Source: Variovorax sp. WDL1
GTDB lineage: Bacteria; Pseudomonadota; Gammaproteobacteria; Burkholderiales; Burkholderiaceae_C
Length of the DNA stretch: 46,363 nucleotides
Reading direction: 5' to 3'
Assembly: GCF_001541225.1 (NCBI RefSeq)
Contig: NZ_LMTS01000077.1
Span: forward strand, 101,108 to 147,470
Shown here: positions 24,637-34,431 of the stretch, piece by piece
Layout of the letters: each line of letters starts with the position of its first letter
Numbering within the stretch: the stretch's first letter is position 1
Translations under genes and position numbers: made by a program
The notes under the pieces: generated by a model
What the model was told of the DNA's origin: nothing
Databases searched by the model: none
The model's input: only the letters and a program-made list of their open reading frames with translations

Positions 24637-24945
24637 ATGGAAGACGATCTGGTCCGGCGCATTGCCGGCCATCCCCAATACCAAATGCTCAAGGCGAAGC
24701 GCACGCGCTTCGGCTGGATCCTCACCCTGCTGATGCTGCTCGTGTACTACGGCTTCGTCCTGCTGGTGGCGTTCAACAAGCCCTTCCTCGCGCAACGAAT
24801 GGGAGATGGCGTGATGACGCTGGGGATTCCGATCGGCTTCGGCGTCATCCTCTTCACCATCGCGATCACCGCCTACTACGTCAGGCGTGCCAACGCCGAG
24901 TTCGACACGCTGTCCGACGCGGTGGCGAAGGGGACACTCCGATGA
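24637..24945 (+). CDS. yjcH: DUF485 (YjcH-type) inner membrane protein
   Basis: A 102-residue protein with two hydrophobic segments (about 27-50 and 63-84), matching the DUF485/YjcH family that nearly always precedes actP. Start ATG 24637 follows AAGGAG; the longer frame from 24601 has no such site. It overlaps the actP start by ATGA, so the two are co-translated. The biochemical role is unknown; it is presumed to be a partner of the symporter. Confidence 0.88.
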   Translation: MEDDLVRRIAGHPQYQMLKAKRTRFGWILTLLMLLVYYGFVLLVAFNKPFLAQRMGDGVMTLGIPIGFGVILFTIAITAYYVRRANAEFDTLSDAVAKGTLR

Positions 24946-26669
24946 AAGCCCGCTTCCCGAACCCACGCGGCGCGCTGATCCTCGCAAGCCTGCTTGCCGC
25001 GTCCGCAGCGGCCTGGGCCGCCGGTGCCGATCTCGGCCAGGCCCAGAAGCAGGCAACCAACTGGACGGCCATCGGCATGTTCGGGGTGTTCGTCATCGGC
25101 ACGCTGTTCATCACCAAATGGGCAGCATCCAAGACCAAGTCGGCGGCCGACTTCTACACGGCCGGCGGCGGCATCACCGGCTTCCAGAATGGCCTGGCGA
25201 TCGCCGGCGACTACATGTCCGCCGCCTCCTTCCTCGGCATCTCCGCGGCCGTGATGGTCGCCGGCTACGACGGGCTGATCTATTCCATCGGCTTCCTGGT
25301 CGGCTGGCCGGTCATCACCTTCCTGATGGCGGAGCGGCTGCGCAACCTGGGCAAGTTCACCTTCGCCGATGTCGCGGCGTTCCGCTTCAAGCAGTCGCCG
25401 GTTCGCATCTTTGCGGCCTCGGGCACGCTGGTCGTGGTGGCGTTCTACCTGATCGCCCAGATGGTTGGCGCGGGCCAGCTGATCAAGCTGCTGTTCGGCC
25501 TCGAGTACTGGATCGCGGTGGTGATCGTCGGCTCGCTGATGATGGTCTATGTCCTGTTCGGCGGCATGACCGCCACGACCTGGGTCCAGATCATCAAGGC
25601 CTGCCTGCTGCTGGGCGGCGCCAGCTTCATGGCGCTATCGGTGCTGTGGCACTTCGGCTTCAGCCCGGAGGCGATGTTCGCCGGGGCCGTGAAGGTCAAG
25701 ACCGACCTGGCGCTCAAGGACGGGAAGACCGCGGAAGCGGCGGCGGCCATCGGCCAGTCGATCATGGGGCCCGGCAACTTCGTCAAGGACCCGATCTCGG
25801 CCATTTCCTTCGGCATGGCGCTGATGTTCGGGACTGCCGGGTTGCCGCACATCCTGATGCGATTCTTCACCGTGCCCAGCGCCAAGGAAGCTCGCAAATC
25901 GGTCATGTGGGCGACCGGGTGGATCGGCTACTTCTACCTGTTGACCTTCATCATCGGATTCGGCGCCATCACCTTCGTGCTCACGAACGCCGAGTTCCTC
26001 GACGGCAAGGGCGTGCTGATCGGCGGCGGCAACATGGCGGCCATCCACCTTGCCAACGCGGTGGGTGGCAACGTGTTCCTCGGGTTCATCTCCGCGGTGG
26101 CCTTCGCGACCATCCTGGCCGTCGTGGCCGGCCTGACGCTGTCGGGTGCCTCGGCCGTCTCGCACGACCTGTATGCGACCGTCGTCAAGAACGGCAAGGC
26201 AGACAGTGCGTCGGAACTGCGCGTCTCGCGCATCACCACCATCGCACTCGGAGCGCTGGCGGTGCTGCTCGGCATCGTGTTCGAGAAGCAGAACATCGCA
26301 TTCATGGTGTCACTGGCCTTCGCCATTGCGGCATCGGCCAACTTCCCCGTGCTGTTCATGTCGGTGCTCTGGAAGGGCTGCACCACGCGCGGCGCGGTGA
26401 TCGGCGGCTTCCTCGGGCTGATTTCCTCGGTCGCGCTCACGGTGGTGTCTCCGTCCGTATGGGAAGCGACTTTGGGCAACCCGCCAGGCTCGGCATTCTT
26501 CCCCTATGCGTCACCCTGCCTGTTCTCGATGACGATCGCCTTCCTCGGCATCTGGATCTTCTCGCTGCTGGACAGCAGCAAGCGCGCGGACCTCGACAGG
26601 GGCGGCTTCATCGCGCAGCAGGTGCGCTCGGAAACCGGCATCGGAGCCTCCGGCGCCAGCGGGCACTGA
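24942..26669 (+). CDS. actP: Acetate/cation symporter ActP (SSS family)
   Basis: Sodium:solute symporter of 575 residues that takes up acetate and related short carboxylates such as glycolate. An N-terminal hydrophobic stretch ending WAAGAD looks like a signal/leader segment, followed by about 13 membrane helices. Family segments are [49 protein letters not shown] and [17 protein letters not shown]. Gene order yjcH-actP is standard. Here it is followed on the same strand by a sensing and signalling set rather than by acetyl-CoA synthetase. Confidence 0.92.
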   Translation: MKARFPNPRGALILASLLAASAAAWAAGADLGQAQKQATNWTAIGMFGVFVIGTLFITKWAASKTKSAADFYTAGGGITGFQNGLAIAGDYMSAASFLGISAAVMVAGYDGLIYSIGFLVGWPVITFLMAERLRNLGKFTFADVAAFRFKQSPVRIFAASGTLVVVAFYLIAQMVGAGQLIKLLFGLEYWIAVVIVGSLMMVYVLFGGMTATTWVQIIKACLLLGGASFMALSVLWHFGFSPEAMFAGAVKVKTDLALKDGKTAEAAAAIGQSIMGPGNFVKDPISAISFGMALMFGTAGLPHILMRFFTVPSAKEARKSVMWATGWIGYFYLLTFIIGFGAITFVLTNAEFLDGKGVLIGGGNMAAIHLANAVGGNVFLGFISAVAFATILAVVAGLTLSGASAVSHDLYATVVKNGKADSASELRVSRITTIALGALAVLLGIVFEKQNIAFMVSLAFAIAASANFPVLFMSVLWKGCTTRGAVIGGFLGLISSVALTVVSPSVWEATLGNPPGSAFFPYASPCLFSMTIAFLGIWIFSLLDSSKRADLDRGGFIAQQVRSETGIGASGASGH

Positions 26670-26679
26670 GGGTGCCGCC

Positions 26680-27762
26680 ATGCGCCGCAGCGACCCCGGG
26701 ACCGCGCCGGAGCTGCAACTCCTGGACGGCGCAGGGCTTGCCTGCGACGACCCGCGGGCTGTGGCACGGCAAATGGACGAGGCCGCCACGGTGGCCGAGC
26801 TTGCTGTCGCTGCCGCCCGCGTGGATGCGATCGTCGCGCTGCTGCACGACGGTGGCCTGAAGATCGATCGGATCGCGAAGGTCACCGGAGAGCTCAACGC
26901 CCGCCTCTTCCAGCGCCTGTGGTCGCTGCTCGCGCCGGCGGAGCTGGTGGCCAACAGCTGCCTGGTCGTCATGGGCAGCGAAGGCCGCGGCGAGCAGCTC
27001 CTGAAGACCGACCAGGACAATGCCCTGCTGCTGCGCGACGGCTTCCAGTACCCCGGCCTGGAGGCTGTCACTGCACAGTTCAGCGCCGGGCTGGCCGAGC
27101 TCGGCTATCCGCCCTGCCCCGGCCGGATCATGCTCAGCAACCCGCCCTGGTGCCAGCCGCTGGCGGGCTTCAAAGAGGTGCTGCGGGAGTGGGTCTACGG
27201 CGCCCACCCCGAAGGGCCGATGAACCTGGCCATCTTCATCGACAGCCTGGCCGTCGCGGGCGACGCCAGCCTGCTCGCGCAGGCGCGCGATCACCTCGAC
27301 CGGATCGTCGATCGCACCGATGTCTTCCTGGCTCGCTTTGCCAGCGCGATCGAGCTGTTCGATCCGCATCCCAACTGGTGGCACCGGCTCATCGCGCGCG
27401 ACCAGGACGAGGCGCTGGACCTCAAGAAGCTCGGCACCTTCCCGATCGTCCACGGCGTCAGGACGCTGGCACTGCAGCAGCGCCTGCGCGACAACGGCAC
27501 GGCGCAGCGCTTGCGCCTGCTGGTCGAACAGCAGCAGATCGAGCCCGGCCTCGCGCGCGATGTGCTCGATGCGCTGCACTGGCTCATGGCGCTCAAGCTC
27601 ACGGGTCAATTGCGACGCAAGCAGGGCGGACAGGCGCCGGACAATTGCGTGCGTCCGTCGGAGCTCGGCACGCTGGAACGCGACACGCTGCGCAGTGCGC
27701 TGGGTATCGTGCGGCGCTTCCGCAGCGAGATCCAGCAGCGCTTCCGCCTCGATGCCCTCTGA
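26680..27762 (+). CDS. DUF294 nucleotidyltransferase-like protein without CBS domains
   Basis: A 360-residue protein with an N-terminal helical region and a GlnD-type nucleotidyltransferase fold. The active-site signature is intact: Gly99-Ser100 in MGSEGRGEQ, then Asp111-x-Asp113 in KTDQDNALLL. The C-terminal half (about 210-350) is the helical substrate-binding domain usual for DUF294. Most DUF294 proteins begin with cyclic-nucleotide and CBS domains; both are absent here. The reaction is unknown; relatives of the fold transfer UMP or AMP to proteins. It starts 10 bases after actP, inside the acetate locus. Catalytic competence is seen, substrate is unknown. Confidence 0.85.
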   Translation: MRRSDPGTAPELQLLDGAGLACDDPRAVARQMDEAATVAELAVAAARVDAIVALLHDGGLKIDRIAKVTGELNARLFQRLWSLLAPAELVANSCLVVMGSEGRGEQLLKTDQDNALLLRDGFQYPGLEAVTAQFSAGLAELGYPPCPGRIMLSNPPWCQPLAGFKEVLREWVYGAHPEGPMNLAIFIDSLAVAGDASLLAQARDHLDRIVDRTDVFLARFASAIELFDPHPNWWHRLIARDQDEALDLKKLGTFPIVHGVRTLALQQRLRDNGTAQRLRLLVEQQQIEPGLARDVLDALHWLMALKLTGQLRRKQGGQAPDNCVRPSELGTLERDTLRSALGIVRRFRSEIQQRFRLDAL

Positions 27763-27774
27763 GGGCAGGAACGC

Positions 27775-27975
27775 ATGTCCGAAAGCCCGAAGCCCCAACG
27801 CCTCGTCGGCCTGTTCGCGCTCGGGTGGCTGCTGTTCAATGTCCCGCTGCTCACGCTCTGGGACCACCCGGTCATGGTGTGGGGACTGCCGCTGATGCCG
27901 CTCGCGCTCTTCGGGGGATGGGCGTGCCTGATCGCGGTGGCCGCATGGGCGGCCGAATCGTCCGGCGAGCCCTGA
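27775..27975 (+). CDS. Small two-helix membrane protein
   Basis: A 66-residue protein with two hydrophobic segments (about 9-28 and 33-58). It resembles the short DUF3311-type partners coded beside SSS-family symporters, although similarity is too limited to be sure. It lies 12 bases after the DUF294 gene and ends one base before the symporter-kinase gene, so it is clearly part of the same transcript. A likely role is as accessory subunit of that symporter domain. Confidence 0.65.
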   Translation: MSESPKPQRLVGLFALGWLLFNVPLLTLWDHPVMVWGLPLMPLALFGGWACLIAVAAWAAESSGEP

Positions 27976-27976
27976 G

Positions 27977-30748
27977 ATGCAGGCAACACCCGTCGTCATC
28001 GTGGCCGCGTTCGGCTATCTGGCGCTGCTGTTCGCCATTGCGCACGTCGGCGACCGCCGGGCGCGCGAGGGGCGCTCGCTCATCGGCAGCCCCTGGATCT
28101 ACACGCTCTCGATGGGCGTCTACTGCACAGCCTGGACCTATTTCGGCAGCATCGGCCGAGCGGCTTCGTCGGGGCTCTGGTTCCTGCCGATCTATCTAGG
28201 TCCGACGCTGGGGATGCTGATGGCCTGGACCGTGCTGCGCAAGATGATCCGGATCGCACGCAGCCAGCGCATCACCTCCATCGCCGACTTCATCGCGAGC
28301 AGGCACGGCAAGAGTCCACTGCTGGCCATGCTGGTCACGCTGATCGCGGTGGTGGGCATCCTGCCCTACATAGCGCTCCAGCTGAAGGCGATCGCAAGCG
28401 GCTATGCGTTGCTCGTCGACGCGCCCGCGCGGCCGCTGGCCTGGTGGAGCGACAGCACGCTGTACATCGCGCTGGTGCTGGCAGGCTTTACCGTGGCCTT
28501 CGGCGCACGCCATCTCGACACCACGGAGCGTCACGAGGGCATGGTCGCGGCCATCGCCTTCGAGTCGCTGGTGAAGCTGATTGCATTCATCGCCGTCGGG
28601 GCCTTCGTCACCTGGGGTCTCTTCGACGGGCCGGCCGACCTGTTCGGCCGCGCAGCCGCCCAGCCCGAGCTTGCACGGCTGCTCACCCTCGGGAGCGACT
28701 CCGGCGGCGCGCCCGCGGCCGGCGGGTTCGCGGGCGGCCAGTGGTTCGCGCTGACGCTGCTCGCCATGTTCTCGATGTTCTTCCTGCCGCGGCAATTCCA
28801 GATGATGGTGGTGGAGAACGTCGACGAGCGCCACGTGCGACGCGCCACCTGGGCCTTCCCGCTGTACCTGCTGCTGATCAACCTGTTCGTGCTGCCGATC
28901 GCGATCGGCGGGCTGCTCCACTTCCAGGGCGGCAGCGAGAACCCGGAGACCTTCGTGCTTTCGCTGCCGCTGGCCGCCGGACAGCCCGGCCTGGCGCTCG
29001 CGGCATTCATCGGCGGGCTCTCGGCGGCCACGGGGATGGTGATCGTCGAGGCGATCGCGATCTCCACCATGGTCTGCAACGACCTGGTGATGCCGCTGCT
29101 GCTGCGCGCCGGCCTGCGCACCGCGCGCGACCTCAGCGGCGTACTGCTGGGCGTCCGGCGCACGGTGATCGTCGTGCTCCTGTTGCTCGGCTACTTCTAC
29201 TACCGCATTGCAGGCGAGGACTATGCGCTGGTGAGCATCGGGCTGATCAGCTTTGCCGCGGTGGCCCAGTTCGCGCCTCCCATGCTCGCGGGGATGTACT
29301 GGAAAGGGGGCACCCGCGATGGCGCGCTGGCAGGCCTGGGCGCAGGCTTCCTGCTGTGGGCCTGGACGCTGATGCTGCCCTCGATCGCGAAGTCGGGCTG
29401 GATCGCGGCACGGTTCGTCGACGAAGGGCCTTTCGGCATTGCCTGGCTGCGGCCTGAACAGCTGCTGGGTCTTGCCGGCCTGGACAACCTGACGCACGCG
29501 CTGTTCTGGAGCCTGCTGGCCAACACGGCGCTGTACTTCGGCGTCTCGCTCCTGCGGCGGCCGTCGGCGCGCGAAGCAAGCCAGGCGCTGACCTTCGTGG
29601 ACGCCCTCCAGCGCACCGCCGATCCTGCGGCCGATGCCGGCCCGGTGTTCTGGCGCGGCACTGCGAAACTCGCCGACCTGCGCCAGCTGGCCACCCGCTT
29701 CCTGGGCGCCGAAGCCACCGACCGGCTGCTGGACGAGTACGCGCGGCGCAACGCAGCGCCGGCGCCGGACCCGATCGCCGCCGATGCGCGGCTGGTGCAG
29801 TTCGTCGAGCGCCAGCTCGCCGGGGCCATTGGCGGGTCATCGGCCCGGCTGATGGTGGCCTCGGTGGTGCAGGAGGAGGATCTGCAGCTGCACGACGTGA
29901 TGAGCATCCTGGACGAGGCCTCGCGCGAGGCAGCCGCGCTGCGTGCGCACTCGCAGGCCCTGGAGGAGAAATCGCTTTCCCTGGAGCGCGCGACAGCCGA
30001 GCTGAGCCAGCTCAACGAGCAGCTCAAGGGCCTCGATCGACTCAAGGACGACTTCATGTCCTCGGTGACGCACGAGCTGCGCACGCCGCTGACCTCCATA
30101 CGCGCGCTGGCCGAGCTGATGCTCGACGATCCCGCCATGGACGCTGCGCAGCGCCAGCAGTTCCTGGGCCTCGTCGTCGCCGAGACCGAACGGTTGACGC
30201 GGCTGGTCAACCAGGTGCTGGACATGGCCAAGATCGAAGCCGGCGCCGCCGAGTGGCGCACCACGGAGGTCGACCTGTGCGCACTCGCGCGGCAGGCGGT
30301 GCAGACGACACAGGAGCTCTTCCACGAGCGCGGCGCGACCGTGTCGCTGCGCCTGCCTGCGGCACTGCCGCCGCTGCAGGCCGACCCGGACCGCATGATG
30401 CAGGTGCTGGTCAACCTCCTGTCGAACGCGGCCAAGTTCGTGCCGCCCGGCTCCGGCCATGCCGAGCTGTGCCTGCGGGCGGACGGCGAGCGCGTGGTGT
30501 GCACCGTGTGCGACAACGGCCCGGGGGTGCCGCGCGGACAGCGCGAGCTGGTGTTCGAGAAGTTCCGCCAGGGCGGCGACGCTGCGAACCGGCCGCAGGG
30601 CACCGGGCTTGGCCTGCCCATCAGTCGCCGCATCGTCGAGCACTACGGAGGCCGGATGTGGCTCGATCCGGCATCCGGCGAAGGCGCATGCTTCGGCTTC
30701 GAGCTTCCACTGCGGCAGGAGACCGCGCAACCGGAGACAGACACATGA
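27977..30748 (+). CDS. Symporter-histidine kinase fusion (CrbS/CbrA/MxtR type)
   Basis: A 923-residue membrane sensor. Residues 1 to about 510 form an SSS symporter with about 13 helices ([34 protein letters not shown]). A linker of STAC type (about 550-620) and a coiled coil (about 650-690) lead to the kinase: His699 in [14 protein letters not shown]-box [13 protein letters not shown]1 box CDNGPGVP and G2 box [11 protein letters not shown]. All kinase motifs are intact. CrbS in Vibrio and MxtR in Pseudomonas, of the same design, control the acetate switch gene acs. It overlaps the next response regulator by ATGA. The ligand here is inferred to be acetate from the adjacent actP. Confidence 0.9.
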   Translation: MQATPVVIVAAFGYLALLFAIAHVGDRRAREGRSLIGSPWIYTLSMGVYCTAWTYFGSIGRAASSGLWFLPIYLGPTLGMLMAWTVLRKMIRIARSQRITSIADFIASRHGKSPLLAMLVTLIAVVGILPYIALQLKAIASGYALLVDAPARPLAWWSDSTLYIALVLAGFTVAFGARHLDTTERHEGMVAAIAFESLVKLIAFIAVGAFVTWGLFDGPADLFGRAAAQPELARLLTLGSDSGGAPAAGGFAGGQWFALTLLAMFSMFFLPRQFQMMVVENVDERHVRRATWAFPLYLLLINLFVLPIAIGGLLHFQGGSENPETFVLSLPLAAGQPGLALAAFIGGLSAATGMVIVEAIAISTMVCNDLVMPLLLRAGLRTARDLSGVLLGVRRTVIVVLLLLGYFYYRIAGEDYALVSIGLISFAAVAQFAPPMLAGMYWKGGTRDGALAGLGAGFLLWAWTLMLPSIAKSGWIAARFVDEGPFGIAWLRPEQLLGLAGLDNLTHALFWSLLANTALYFGVSLLRRPSAREASQALTFVDALQRTADPAADAGPVFWRGTAKLADLRQLATRFLGAEATDRLLDEYARRNAAPAPDPIAADARLVQFVERQLAGAIGGSSARLMVASVVQEEDLQLHDVMSILDEASREAAALRAHSQALEEKSLSLERATAELSQLNEQLKGLDRLKDDFMSSVTHELRTPLTSIRALAELMLDDPAMDAAQRQQFLGLVVAETERLTRLVNQVLDMAKIEAGAAEWRTTEVDLCALARQAVQTTQELFHERGATVSLRLPAALPPLQADPDRMMQVLVNLLSNAAKFVPPGSGHAELCLRADGERVVCTVCDNGPGVPRGQRELVFEKFRQGGDAANRPQGTGLGLPISRRIVEHYGGRMWLDPASGEGACFGFELPLRQETAQPETDT

Positions 30749-31113
30749 ATTCCAAGGTGCTGATCGCGGACGACGAGCCCAACATCGTCATTTCTCTCGA
30801 GTTCCTGATGAAGCGCGAAGGCTATGACGTGAGCATCGCGCGCGATGGGCAGCAGGCGCTGGACACCATTCGCAAGCTCAGGCCCGACCTCGTGCTGCTG
30901 GATGTGATGATGCCGGTCAAGTCGGGCGTCGAGGTGCTCCAGGCGGTGCGCGCCGACGAGGCGATCGCCGGGACCCGCATTCTCATGCTCACCGCCAAGG
31001 GCCGGGAGACCGACATCGCCAAGGGCCTGGCCCTGGGTGCCGATGCCTACATGACGAAGCCCTTCTCGACGCGCGAGCTGGCCGAGCGCGTACGCCGGAT
31101 GCTGTCCCCGTGA
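30745..31113 (+). CDS. Single-domain response regulator
   Basis: A 122-residue receiver domain with no output domain. All key residues are there: Asp9-Asp10 in IADDE, phosphoacceptor Asp53 in LLDVMMP, Thr in MLTAKG and Lys in YMTKPFS. It overlaps the kinase gene before it and the exonuclease gene after it by four bases each, so it is the obvious partner of the symporter-kinase. The CrbR/ErdR regulators of the related acetate systems have a LuxR-type DNA-binding domain; this one does not, so output must pass through another protein. Confidence 0.88.
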   Translation: MNSKVLIADDEPNIVISLEFLMKREGYDVSIARDGQQALDTIRKLRPDLVLLDVMMPVKSGVEVLQAVRADEAIAGTRILMLTAKGRETDIAKGLALGADAYMTKPFSTRELAERVRRMLSP

Positions 31114-33281
31114 AACCCGACGCGCGCGAGCTCGCAGCCATGCTGGGGCCAGGTGCCGTGCTGGCGCTCGCGGGCGTGGGGCTCGGTGCCATGCTGGCGG
31201 CCACGCTGAGCCCCGCCGAGCGCGAAGCGTTGGGCGCGGTGCTGGGGCCGCGCGCCGCGCTGCTGCTGATGGGCTGGGCGGTGCTGGCCCTCGCGCTGGG
31301 GGCGCTGGGCCGTCGTGCGCATGCTTTCTGGGTGAAGCAGCCGGCCCGGGTGGCCGAGGCCGCCCAGGCGCTGCTGGTCGCCGGTGATGCCAAGGACGGG
31401 CTGCCCGCGCGGGCGGCGACGGCATGCCCGGCCGGCACCCGGGCCCTGGCCGAGGTCGCCGAGCGGCTCGCCCGCGAGCGCGATGCCCTGCGCGCCGACA
31501 TCGCCGCCCAGGTGCAGGAAGCGGCACGCGGCATCGAACACGAGCGCAGCCGCCTGGCAGCGTTGATGTCGGAGCTCACGCAGAGCGTGATCGTGTGCAA
31601 TCTCGATGGCCGCATCCTGCTCTACAACCCGCACGCGCGGCTGCAGTTCCACGCGCTGTCCCCGGCCGCCGGCGCAGAGCTCGTCGGGCTGGGGCGCTCG
31701 ATCTATGCGGTGTTCGATCGCCAGCTCGTCGCCCATGCGCTGGAGAGCATCCAGCATCGCCTGGAGCGCGGCGCCGCCCAGCCGGCCGCCCAGTTCGTCA
31801 CCAGCTCCCGCGCCGGTCAGCTGCTGCGCGTGCAGATGGCGCCGGTGCGCGATCCGTCCGCTGCGCCGGGGAACACCACGCAGCTGTCAGGCTTCGTGCT
31901 GATGCTGCACAACATCACGCGCGAGTTCGAGCAGGACTCGGAGCGGGACCGCCTGATGCACGCGCTCACCGAAGGCAGCCGCTCGTCGCTGGGCAGCCTG
32001 CAGGCGGCGGTTGACATGCTGGAGCTGCCCGACCTGGATGCGCCCGCGCGCGAGCGCTTCCTGAACGTGGTGCGCGAGGAGGTGCGCACGATGACCGAGC
32101 GCATACAGTCGATCGCGGCAAGCGCCGGCAAGGACCTGAAGACGCGCTGGCCGCTCGAGGAGATGCTCGGTGCGGACCTGCTGCATGCCGCTGTGCGGCA
32201 CATCGAGGCACGCACGCCGATGCGCGCCAGCGCCTCCGACGTCGATGCCGGCCTTTGGCTGAGGGTCGACAGCTATTCGCTGCTGCAGGCGCTGGCCTCG
32301 CTGGCGACGCGCCTGTCCGAGGAGTTCGCCGTCAGGCGCGTCCAGCTGCGCCTGCAACGCGAGGGCGAGCGCGCCCACCTCGACCTGGTCTGGCAGGGTA
32401 CGCCGATCAGCACCGAGACCGCCATCGGCTGGGAGTCGAGCCCCATGACGGTGGGCGACGAAGCCAGTCTGCTGTCGGTGCGCGACGTGGTCGAGCGCCA
32501 CGGCGGCGCATTCTGGTTCCAGCGCGAGCGCGCGCGGCAGGAGGCGTTCTTCCGCTTCCTCTTGCCGCTGACCCAGCCCCAGGAGCAACTGGAGGCCGCG
32601 TCGGTGCTGCGCAGCGGCAGCCGCCCCGAGTACTACGACTTCGACCTGTTCGGCAGCGGTGCGCAAACCCACGAGCTCGGCGGCCGGCGGCTGGTCGACC
32701 TGGCCTACACCGTCTTCGACACCGAGACCACCGGGCTCGACCCTTCGCAGGGCGACGAGATCCTGCAGATCGGCGCTGCGCGCATCGTCAACGGCAAGGT
32801 GCTGCGGCAGGAGTGCTTCGAGCAGCTGGTCAATCCCGGCCGGGGCATCCCCGCGGCAGGCATTCCGATCCATGGCATCACGCCCGAGCTGGTGGCCGGC
32901 CAGCCAAGCATCGGCGAGGTGTTGCCCGCCTTCCACGCCTTCGCGAGCGACACCGTGCTGGTGGCACACAACGCTGCCTTCGACCTGCGCTTCCTGCAAA
33001 TGAAGGAGGCGGCCACCGGGCTGCGCTTCGACCAGCCGGTGCTGGACACGCTGCTGCTCTCGGCAGTGGCCAGTCCGCAGCAGGCGTCGCACGAGCTGGA
33101 GGCGATCGCCGAGCGCCTCGGCATCCCCGTGCTTGGCCGCCACACCGCATTGGGCGACGCGCTGCTGACAGCGGAGGTGTTCCTGCGGCTGATCCCGCTG
33201 CTTGCAATGCAGGGAATCCACACGCTGGACCAGGCGCGCGAGGCCGCGCAGCGCACCTGGTATGCACGCTTGAGCTATTGA
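31110..33281 (+). CDS. Membrane pseudokinase sensor fused to a DEDDh 3'-5' exonuclease
   Basis: A 723-residue fusion. Two membrane helices (about 12-34 and 47-70) are followed by a coiled stretch, a PAS-like domain (about 150-270) and a histidine-kinase-shaped region (about 280-490). The kinase part looks dead: the HELRTPL position reads TEGSRSSL (His replaced by Glu), the N-box Asn is missing ([12 protein letters not shown]) and no DNGPG box is seen. From residue 530 comes a DnaQ-like exonuclease with all five catalytic residues: Asp537 and Glu539 (FDTETTG), Asp625 (HNAAFDL), His678 and Asp683 (RHTALGD). Overlaps the response regulator by ATGA. The nucleic acid or nucleotide substrate is unknown. 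Confidence 0.88.
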   Translation: MKPDARELAAMLGPGAVLALAGVGLGAMLAATLSPAEREALGAVLGPRAALLLMGWAVLALALGALGRRAHAFWVKQPARVAEAAQALLVAGDAKDGLPARAATACPAGTRALAEVAERLARERDALRADIAAQVQEAARGIEHERSRLAALMSELTQSVIVCNLDGRILLYNPHARLQFHALSPAAGAELVGLGRSIYAVFDRQLVAHALESIQHRLERGAAQPAAQFVTSSRAGQLLRVQMAPVRDPSAAPGNTTQLSGFVLMLHNITREFEQDSERDRLMHALTEGSRSSLGSLQAAVDMLELPDLDAPARERFLNVVREEVRTMTERIQSIAASAGKDLKTRWPLEEMLGADLLHAAVRHIEARTPMRASASDVDAGLWLRVDSYSLLQALASLATRLSEEFAVRRVQLRLQREGERAHLDLVWQGTPISTETAIGWESSPMTVGDEASLLSVRDVVERHGGAFWFQRERARQEAFFRFLLPLTQPQEQLEAASVLRSGSRPEYYDFDLFGSGAQTHELGGRRLVDLAYTVFDTETTGLDPSQGDEILQIGAARIVNGKVLRQECFEQLVNPGRGIPAAGIPIHGITPELVAGQPSIGEVLPAFHAFASDTVLVAHNAAFDLRFLQMKEAATGLRFDQPVLDTLLLSAVASPQQASHELEAIAERLGIPVLGRHTALGDALLTAEVFLRLIPLLAMQGIHTLDQAREAAQRTWYARLSY

Positions 33282-33301
33282 GGCTCGCCGGGTAGGAGGA
33301 C

Positions 33302-33315
33302 TTGACCTGGATCAA
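33302..33315 (+). promoter_or_regulatory. FNR box before the ABC exporter genes
   Basis: TTGACCTGGATCAA has 9 of 10 consensus bases. A GATAAC -10 hexamer (33338-33343) lies 32 bases from its centre, giving a start near 33350, just before the TTG start codon at 33372. The site lies in the 90-base gap after the exonuclease gene and shows that the exporter has its own promoter. Confidence 0.65.
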
Positions 33316-33371
33316 CCGGCGAGGCGCCTGCTTCGCCGATAACAGGCGTCACTCATGCCGAAAGAACGCGC

Positions 33372-34427
33372 TTGAAACCAAGGACGCTCATCCTCGTCGG
33401 CCTCGGCCTGCTGGCGGTGCCGGCCATCGCTGCCGTCTGGTGGCAATGGCCGGTGCGCGTGCAGACCACGCTGCCCACGCGGGGTCCGGCCATCGAGGCG
33501 GTCTATGCCACCGGCACGGTCGAACCGACGGTCATGGTGCCCGTGGCGCCACGGGCCGGGGGCCGGCTGCTGTCGGTCGATGCGGAAGAAGGCCAGCAGG
33601 TCAAGCGCGGCCAGGTGCTGGCGCGCATCGAGTCGAGCGACCTCGACCAGACCGTCCAGGAGATGCGCGCGCGCGAACAACTGGCGCGTCTCCAGTACGA
33701 GCGTGCGCGCTCCCTGGTGGAGCAGCAATTCGTCGCGCGGGCCGAGCTCGATCGCACACGCATGGAGTGGCAGGCGGCCGATGCTGCAGTGCGCCGGGCG
33801 CAGGCGCAGCGCGACTACACCCAGCTCGTGGCGCCTGCCGACGGCATCGTCCTGCGTCGCGACGGGGAAGCCGGCCAGTTCGTGCCTGCAGGCCAGACGG
33901 TGTTCGCGCTGGCGTGCTGCGCCCCGCTGAGGGTCACGGCCGAGGTCGACGAAGAGGACATCGCCCGGGTCATGGTCGGCCAGACCGTCATGATGCGCAG
34001 CGACGCGCTGCCCCAGCGCCTCTACGAGGGGCGGGTGGCCGAAATCACCCCCAAGGGCGATCCGGTTTCGCGCAGCTACCGCGTACGGGTGCGCCTGGTC
34101 GACGCCCCGCCCATCGAAGCAGGCCCCATGCGAAGCGGCATGACCATGGACACCAACGTGATCGTCTCGCGGCGCGAGGGTGCACTGCTGGTGCCCAACC
34201 GCGCAATCCAGGGTGATCGCGTGTGGCTGCTGGCCAGTGGGCGGCTGAACCGGCGCTCCGTGGTCAAGGGCATCGTCGGGTCCGATCGGACCGAGATCGT
34301 GTCGGGGCTCGCGGATGGCGACGCGGTGGTGCTGTCTCCCTCCGACGCCCTGCGCGAGGGGCAGCGCGCGCACGGCACCCTTGCGCCACCGGACTCTCCT
34401 GCCTCCGCTGCCCTGGCCAGCGAGTGA
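33372..34427 (+). CDS. Efflux adaptor subunit (HlyD/MacA family)
   Basis: Periplasmic membrane-fusion protein of 351 residues. An N-terminal hydrophobic anchor (about 5-22) is followed by a lipoyl-type half motif (VPVAPRAGGRLLSVDAEEGQQVKRGQVLARI), an alpha-hairpin (about 95-150), the second lipoyl half and a beta-barrel domain. It would link the inner-membrane transporter coded by the next two genes to an outer-membrane channel, which is not coded here. The start is a TTG; the nearby ATG at 33355 is out of frame and soon meets a stop. First gene of an FNR-preceded three-gene operon. Confidence 0.87.
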   Translation: MKPRTLILVGLGLLAVPAIAAVWWQWPVRVQTTLPTRGPAIEAVYATGTVEPTVMVPVAPRAGGRLLSVDAEEGQQVKRGQVLARIESSDLDQTVQEMRAREQLARLQYERARSLVEQQFVARAELDRTRMEWQAADAAVRRAQAQRDYTQLVAPADGIVLRRDGEAGQFVPAGQTVFALACCAPLRVTAEVDEEDIARVMVGQTVMMRSDALPQRLYEGRVAEITPKGDPVSRSYRVRVRLVDAPPIEAGPMRSGMTMDTNVIVSRREGALLVPNRAIQGDRVWLLASGRLNRRSVVKGIVGSDRTEIVSGLADGDAVVLSPSDALREGQRAHGTLAPPDSPASAALASE

Positions 34428-34431
34428 CGAC

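Noticed and set aside
33355..33371. ATG at 33355 as start of the efflux adaptor
   Set aside because: It is out of frame with the adaptor and meets a stop after six codons; the in-frame TTG at 33372 is the better start.
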